From Isoetes taiwanensis (taxonomy: Eukaryota > Streptophyta > Lycopodiopsida > Isoetales > Isoetaceae): 64,000 nt of DNA. Position 1 is the stretch's first letter. Every line of letters starts with the position of its first letter. The stretch is taken from contig JAJEKV010000005.1 of assembly GCA_021234155.1 (NCBI GenBank), positions 11,154,572-11,218,571 on the forward strand, read 5' to 3'. Position numbers and translations under genes: made by a program. The notes under the pieces are model-generated. The model was not told the origin of the DNA. It did not search any database and saw nothing but the letters and a program-made list of their open reading frames with translations. Below are positions 57,961 through 64,000 of the stretch, in pieces.

Positions 57961-58039
57961 CTCGAACCATGTTTTTTTAGGCCCTCAGACGTGTTTTTTA
58001 CTTTGGCCCTCAAACTACATTTTTCACTCTGAACTACCT

Positions 58040-58147
58040 TTCTCGACTCGCGAGTCAGGAAAGGCCATCAGAAGGGCCTGGAGGGTCTTTCTCGACTCGC
58101 GAGTCGAGAAGGGCCTAGAGGGTCGTTCTCGACTCGCGAGTCGAGAA
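58040..58147. repeat. Three 22-bp palindromes
   Basis: TTCTCGACTCG plus its exact complement occurs at 58089-58110 and 58126-58147, with a near-perfect copy at 58040-58061 (one dinucleotide swap). They are separated by GGGCCTGGAGGGTC-like spacers. Confidence 0.92.
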
Positions 58148-58224
58148 AGGCCCTCAAAAAACTTTTTTTTTCCCTCTTGAAAAAAAGGGGGAAAAAGATG
58201 GTTTTTTTTTTTTTTGTTTTTAGC

Positions 58225-58275
58225 GCGTTTGCACAAACGCAAGTGGACACTTTGAAGCAATTTCAGAGTGTCCAC
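58225..58275. repeat. Two adjacent hairpins
   Basis: GCGTTTG-CA-CAAACGC near 58225-58240, then GTGGACACT ... AGTGTCCAC at about 58242-58275. Confidence 0.75.
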
Positions 58276-58335
58276 GTTGCTGCTAGGTGGGATTTTTGTG
58301 CAGGTGGCTGTTGTTTCCGTCGTTGGATTTCATCT

Positions 58336-58472
58336 ATGGCTTCAGAAATTCATGGAAATTCCAAGTCACAACAGTTATGTGTGCGCCGGGATATCTTGCG
58401 GAAGAGCGTTCCTGGCTTTTCTTTGATTCCTGTCATCATTCTTGCATCCAATAGCAGTATAGCCGCTTCTAG
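58336..58472 (+). CDS. Possible first exon of a thylakoid-lumen-targeted protein
   Basis: ATG 58336 opens an exon reading CVRRDILRKSVPGFSLIPVI then LASNSSIAAS, ending at TAGG|GTAAAC (about 58472). A twin-Arg followed by a hydrophobic stretch and small residues resembles the lumen-transfer part of a bipartite plastid signal. I found no downstream exon with a recognisable domain; it may be a real gene start or another captured fragment. Confidence 0.25.
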
Positions 58473-58920
58473 GGTAAACATTTTGTTTCTTTATATTGTT
58501 TCGTTTTAGCGTTTACTGCCAATTCCTTCCATTTCTTGTATCATTCTTTTTAGGATCGACTAACAGATTTTAGGATCGACTAACAGATAGGATCCATCTC
58601 CGACTACACTTTTCTTGGGTAATTTTGAATATTTTTTTGGGTTAAGGTGGTGCTTATCATTTTTCCAGAGCCAGCATTGTTTTGTGATCTTAAGCCTTTA
58701 CAAATTTCTAAAGCACCGTTGTTTTTCCAAGCCATGTGCTTGCTTGCAGCATGCGCTAGTCCTGTTTTCTATGATCAATCTAACCAAATTGGCCCTACTT
58801 GAAGGTTTTATGCTGAAGTGTTCCATCTATAGAGCAGAGGTAAGAATTTCATCTGGCATTTAGCGATCATTATTTTTGGGAGTAACATCTCCACAGAGTG
58901 CCAGACTTTGGAGCAAGGTT
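58473..58920. other. Non-coding or unrecognised
   Basis: A 15-bp duplication (TTTTAGGATCGACTAACAGA, 58549-58590). No gene. Confidence 0.4.
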
Positions 58921-59898
58921 TTGGCACTTGGCTATAGCAGCAGGTTGTATTTTAGAGTACCAAATGCGGCATAAAAAACTCTACCATGCAGGGATCATCA
59001 TTGATGCTGCTTGTACAGTTCAACCATGCTTTTCTAAAAGCCTTTCCTAAAGATTCATCACTGCCGAGGACATAGGTAGAGAATTTTTGTGCCAAGATGG
59101 AGGGACATCTCCAACATCACTTCATGGATTGGCATCAAAGTTTGAGTCGTTGCCGAGCTGTGGCACCATCTGATCACCATGCTTTACTGAAAGTATGTAA
59201 ATTCAAACTGTGTATTGAGATTTCATTTGCCATAGTATGGGTGCTTGGATGGAAAGGTTATCTGAGTTGTTGCCGAGCTGTGGTCATCATGCGGTCACCA
59301 TGCTCTGCTTAAAGTATGTAGATTTAAACTATGTATTGAGATTTGATTTGCCATGGGATGGGTGCTTGGATGGAAGGATTATCTTATAATATTAATAGAT
59401 GTTACTATGCCCTACCTTGGCACTTGGCTATAGCAGCAGGTTGTGTTTTAGAGTACCAAATCTAGCATAAAAATCTCTACCATGCAGGGATCATTATTGA
59501 TGCTGCTTCTACAGTTCAACCATGCTTCCCTAGAAGCCTTTCCTAAAGATTCATCTCGGCCGAGGACATAGGTAAGGAATTTTTGTGCCAAGATGGAGGG
59601 ACATCTCCAACATCGCTTCATGGATTGGCATCAAAGTCTGAGTCGTTGCCAAGCTGTGGCATCTGATCACCATGCTTTACTTAAAGTATATAGATTCAAA
59701 CTATGTATTGAGATTTCATTTGCCATAGTATGGGTGCTTGGATGGAAAGGTTATCTGAGTTGTCATCGAGCCATGGTCATCATGTGGTCACCATGCTCTG
59801 CTTAAAGTATGTAGATTTAAACTGTGTATTGAGATTTGATTTGCCATGGCATGGGTGCTTGGATGGAAGGATTATCTCTTATAATATTAATAGATGGT
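58921..59898. repeat. 496-bp tandem duplication with internal 120-bp duplication
   Basis: 58921-59416 and 59417-59898 are about 95% identical. Within each, a 120-bp unit (TTGCCGAGCTGTGG ... GGATGGAAAGGTTATCTGAG) is itself repeated (59150 and 59270 in copy 1). Open frames inside are repeat by-products. Confidence 0.88.
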
Positions 59899-61419
59899 AC
59901 GGTGTCCTCCCTCAAAGCAGGGATAGTTACATTGCCAGTAGTCGTATCTCCAGTTAGCCGACCTCTATCATCAACCTGATCATAGGAAAAAACAAGCTAA
60001 AGGAACTAAGAAGGAAATGACAAATAAATGATAATAGGATCATGATGTGAGAGCAGATTTTGGAGCAGAGGAGCTGCTATATTAGCAATTGCAGTTTGCA
60101 ATGTGCATCAGTGATTCAAAAGTTGAATTTAAATGGTATTGGCCAGGAGTATAATTTGGTGTTTTAACACAGTTATTCTTTTCTGCAGGAAGTGAATTGG
60201 AGGAAAGCTTTAAGACTGGCAAAAATCACTGGTTTTTTGCAAAATTGAATTTCTAGTAGAGATCATTTACCTTTTCTTCCATTTGTGATTGTTTGTTTAT
60301 TAAGACTTGGTGGAAATGAGAGCTAAAACTGTTGAAAGATGAGCTACGACACCTCTAAGTAGTAGCTGGATAATGTGAGGCATCGAGGTTAAATGCCATT
60401 TTACAAGGGACAAATTTTTATTTGAACAAATATGTGGATCAGTCTTCTGAAGCAGAGCTTCAATATACTATTAGAGCAGCTAAAATATTTGATATGCCTT
60501 TTTATACTTGCTTCATCATTATAAGGGCAGATAGGGATGTAGACCAAACGTATTGTCTCCAAATTGTTCCAAGTGAGGTGTACTACTAGATCGGACATGT
60601 CATTAGAGGATTGCGGATAATAATCTATGGCTCTCTTTTTATGCTTGTCATTTTTACATGTAACTGTGTGCTACCAATTTCTTTTGGAAGCTGTAGTGGT
60701 ATTATGATCCAAAGATTGTCTTGTAAAGCAATCTCTGGCAATCTTTCAGCTCCATGCTCATCATTGAGCCTATACCTGCAAGAGATATTCTAGCTCGGAT
60801 AGCCTTCTTCAAGAATAATGTGCTTCTAGCTCGGATAGCCTTCTTCAAGAATAATGTGCAGAGCACCAGCACCGTCTTTAAGCATTGGAAGTTCTTTGGG
60901 TAGGAGCTCTGCATCCTCATAAGGACCTAGATTTTCAATATAAGCTGTTTTTCTAAAAAAGGCCTTGATTCTTGTGGCCGGCATTTCTAACATAAACGAA
61001 TCCTTTGTAAGAAAGTATGTTGCATATTAAATGTACACATTCTTAGATGATTGTGTTGGTCACGTAATCATTATAGATCTCATAAATGTTCTCTTTTACT
61101 ACATTTTGATAGAAAAGAACTTAAAAACTTGACTTGTTTTGCTTGATGATCCATGCTGACTCTGTGTTGATCCAAGCACATGGTTAAATATGGTTTGGTG
61201 TTATATTGTATAATGATAGATGTTAATTTGTGCTGCACACAAGACGATGTCATGTTACTCTTCGCATGGTCTGTGCTAAGAGCCATACATTATGTAAGCT
61301 GAATTTATTTTATAGGAGATTGTACAATATCTAAAGCAATTTTGGTATTATCTAGTAGTGAACAGAAGAATCATAGTCAAGCGTCCTATTGGGGTGGTTC
61401 TATTACTCAATTTTAACAA
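59899..61419. other. Non-coding; 36-bp tandem duplication
   Basis: TTCTAGCTCGGATAGCCTTC plus ..AATGTG occurs twice at 60788-60860. No gene recognised. Confidence 0.5.
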
Positions 61420-61757
61420 CCTTCAGTTGTGCACACTCTTTGCAAAGTAGAATTTGCATAGTAGATCTCTTAGGCCGTGCTGGGTGCTTTAAGGAATCTA
61501 GAAGCTTACTTAAGGATATATTGCAACTTGATATTTGTCTATGGATGACATTGCTTACGGCTTGCAAGGTACACTGCAATATGGAGTTGGGGAGTCAATG
61601 CTTTGATGAAATTGTTTGTTTAGATCCATTGTATGTCGTAGTATACGTGATCATGTCAAACATGTATGCTGAAGCTCACATGAAAGAGGCTGCTAATGAA
61701 ATCGAAATGTTAAAACATATGCATGGGCACAATCTGGACGATCCTGTATATGATTGA
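61420..61757 (+). pseudogene. PPR protein E-domain fragment
   Basis: Encodes CIVDLLGRAGCFKESRSLL, LWMTLLTACKVHCNMELGS, CFDEIVCLDP and VIMSNMYAEAHMKEAA, the conserved E motif region closing E-class PPR proteins, which are organelle RNA-editing site recognition factors. No PPR motif precedes it and no DYW deaminase follows; it ends at TGA 61755. It could derive from the same family as the 7-9 kb pseudogene. Confidence 0.8.
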
Positions 61758-62350
61758 TAGTAGTGTAGGTTTGAAACAAAACTTGATCTGGCTATAGGGA
61801 ATCCTCCCGGAGACCAATCATGCTTTGAGCATCATTTGAAAATTTGATCATCAAGAGTTTCACAAAGTAGTAGCTGCTTCATGTTGTGAGGAGTTGTTTC
61901 ACCTCTTATACTGTTCTCATAAGCTGTAAAATGGGAACTTATATGGGTCTCTACTACTACAATCAATTATTGGATGGTGTAGGAGCCATTACGGGTATAC
62001 ATAGCCTTTCCTAGAGGTCTTGGATTGTGGTCAACTTGCTAATAGCAGATCCTTGGATTATGCAATGGCATAAGGCCCTTTGTCTACTGATAATCTAACC
62101 TAGGCATCTTACTTATTAAGCCCTTGCGTCTTTAGGAGATTCTGCCACACAACATACACAGCAAAAAGTGTTAAGAAGGGAATTGACAGTCACATGTTCG
62201 AATGGAGTGATCAGATGGGCTGAATTGATAATTTGCACAGAGGTTTGGGAGCTTATAGGAATTGGGTATGAAGAAGTTGGCAACCTCTTCATCCATAGTC
62301 AATGTCATATTTTCAAGTTACTGTTCTTCTATGCTTTGATGCCATTCTGA
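61758..62350. other. Intergenic, no gene recognised
   Basis: Nothing recognisable. Confidence 0.45.
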
Positions 62351-62555
62351 GCATGTCTCCTTAGTTGCTTGGACCCTCCCAAGGGCGGAATCAGAAAAGA
62401 CTCTAGATATTGGAACCGCTTTATCAATTAGCATTCAAATGAATGGCCATTGGCAATGCTGCATGTCTCTTTAGTTGCTTGCACCCTCCAAGGGAGGGAT
62501 CAGAAAAGATTCTAGATATGGGACGCTTTACCAATTAGCATTCAACCATCTAAAC
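62351..62555. repeat. 110-bp tandem duplication
   Basis: GCATGTCTCCTTAGTTGCTT ... ATTAGCATTCAA at 62351 and again at 62461, about 88% identical. Confidence 0.8.
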
Positions 62556-63157
62556 ATTTTGACTACCATCTTTAGAGTTCAAACCATGCGTCCCCTGTGC
62601 CCCGAGACAATTTTGACAGTGCAGAAAGGGATTTGACATGGGAGCGTATCAGCTGTTGTAGTCCTTTTTCCTAATATATACTAGTGGGTCCAGGACTTCA
62701 AACCCCGCCTTCCCTTGTTGTCTGCACATCAAAGATGGTCAACTTATTCTGCCCAGGAAGTTCCAACACCATTTCCCAAGACTATGATAATGTTTGCATG
62801 TTTATAGTCACAAGCTTAAACTTGCAGGGAGTTTTCCTGCTGAAATGTATGCTCATACTTAATACTCTTAAAGAATTTCTGTGTTCGTTTAAACTATTGC
62901 CAGATGAGTGAGGTTTCAGCAGGAATGTAGCTGGTCCACTTATAGAACTTGAAGATTGGAAGAAACGTGATCTTTTTGCACAGACAAGACAAGGTATGAT
63001 ATAGTGCTTGAAGCATACGAAATTCAGGTGGCCATTGAAAAATATTTTTAGATGCCATACAAATAAACGTTTGTTGGCTAGATCATTTGTAACTTATCTG
63101 CAAGCAAAATAACAGTCGATGATCATGGACAAGAAAGCCTGAGGCGTGTACAAAACC
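62556..63157. other. Intergenic, no gene recognised
   Basis: Short open frames only. Confidence 0.45.
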
Positions 63158-63161
63158 AGAT

Positions 63162-63442
63162 GGGTCAAAGCATGGAGCTGGGGGGCATTTTTGCGCCAGC
63201 CAAACACCCCCTAAGCACTTAATGTGGGAAATTTTACTTATTTTTATCTATTTTTCTATAACTCCGATGAAGCTGAAATTTTGTATTCCAAGGCGTAATA
63301 TGAATGCGTTTCAGAGAAAAATATCAAAATAATAAAAGAAAAATATTTTTTAAAAATACAAAGAAAATAGCTTCGGAAAGCACCCCCTAAGCACCATGTG
63401 TCGCTGACACAAAAAGTGTCCCCCACCTCCATGCTTTGACCC
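63162..63442. mobile_element. 281-bp MITE with ~40-bp TIRs
   Basis: The left end GGGTCAAAGCATGGAG is matched by the complement at the right end (CTCCATGCTTTGACCC), with similarity extending about 40 bp. A 4-bp repeat AGAT flanks it (63158-63161, 63443-63446). An inner motif, ACCCCCTAAGCAC, occurs near both ends in the same orientation. AT-rich centre, no coding. Superfamily uncertain. Confidence 0.82.
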
Positions 63443-63748
63443 AGATATAGCCATCGTGAATCTGGTGTGCAATGCCTTAAATCTTCAGAGTATTCAATTT
63501 GCATATCAGAGCGACCCTAATTGGGATGGATGATTGAGGCACTTAACTTTGCGGAGCACAAGCATTAGCAACAAGGAGTTCCTCTTTCTAAAAACCTCGC
63601 TCATCGTTTGCTGGAAGCATGCAATGAAGGGCGAGGCTTAATCCTTGCTAGCTGAATACAGTTGATGAAAATCAATGGGCTAGATTTGTATGTTGTCTTC
63701 ATCCGCGTATTTGCCTCTTGTGTAATTTTGATTGAAACAAATGCATTG
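63443..63748. other. Intergenic before an edge exon
   Basis: No gene; an AG acceptor after TTGAGC lies near 63752. Confidence 0.4.
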
Positions 63749-63752
63749 AGCA

Positions 63753-64000
63753 GGGTTTTTGAGCCAGATCAATCTACATGGGTTGCAATTGTTGACACGC
63801 TTTCTAAGCTTGGGGAAGATGAAATGGCAGTGCACAAGTTGAACATATATTCTAGCCTATTGAAAGCATATGGCTATGTTTCTACAATAGATCATGACAT
63901 GAGTTTTCAGAAATGTCTGCAGGATATGGCCATAATGGTGAAGGCTTTCTTCCTGCAGCAACAAGGCAGAAATCCAGAAAAAATCAGCATCTTAAAGGCA
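63753..64000 (+). CDS. Open exon running off the window, possible PPR-related
   Basis: After a plausible acceptor (GAGCAG|G, near 63752) an 82-codon frame stays open to the edge: FEPDQSTWVAIVDTLSKLGE, KAYGYVSTIDHD, FLQQQGRNPEKISILKA. The PD-x-x-TW-x-x-I pattern recalls a PPR helix pair, but one motif is too little to assign it. Confidence 0.3.

Overview
The window reads as nuclear DNA of a land plant. It holds a plastid MinE gene, a seven-exon plastid lipoyl synthase gene, PPR remnants, plant-type LINEs and a Ty1/copia remnant. Gene density is very low, transposon density is high, and 2-copy tandem duplications are frequent. Together these suggest a large, repeat-rich genome, perhaps a fern or another non-angiosperm, but that is inference. 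I see no rRNA, tRNA, CRISPR array or organelle-derived block.

Layout. 1-805: 3' end of a LINE with a (TTCC)n tail. 1598-2182: MinE, with ACGT-core boxes upstream. 2.7-3.2 kb: LINE ORF1 debris. 5.0-6.6 kb: a small TIR element, a 145-bp minisatellite and a foldback. 6.95-9.25 kb: a PPR pseudogene. 10.6-11.3 kb: a 5'-truncated LINE with target-site duplication (TSD). 13.5-14.3 kb: copia RT/RNase H debris. 14.7-17.4 kb: a long transposase-like frame broken only by TAG/TAA stops. 18.3-28 kb: non-coding DNA with a Helitron-like terminus, a cluster of 2-copy duplications and a complete 713-bp hAT element. 29-42 kb: LINEs and a three-layer nest, in which a repeat is split by a LINE that is itself split by a 7.7-kb segment bounded by inverted repeats. 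That segment carries RING-like and FCP1-like genes on the plus strand and a spliced Lys-rich gene on the minus strand. 42-46.3 kb: large direct repeats. 47.5-48.4 kb: an intronless RCK/MAK-type kinase retrocopy. 50.5-51.4 kb: a complete foldback MULE. 51.8-54.2 kb: lipoyl synthase. 56.3-57.0 kb: adjoining fragments of two unrelated genes (ABC transporter and MAKR/BKI1-like). 57-60 kb: tandem and palindromic repeats. 61.4-61.8 kb: a PPR E-domain fragment. 63.2-63.4 kb: a 281-bp MITE. The last 250 bases are an open frame that runs off the window.

The two best-supported intact host genes are plastid MinE (placement of the plastid division ring) and plastid lipoyl synthase (lipoylation of plastid dehydrogenase E2 subunits). 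They are unrelated in function. Most other coding matter is decayed mobile DNA or gene fragments carried by it. Several mobile elements are delimited to the base by TIRs plus TSDs: hAT at 24259-24971, MULE at 50516-51399, a MITE at 63162-63442, a probable hAT-like MITE at 5033-5241 and a LINE at 10611-11329.
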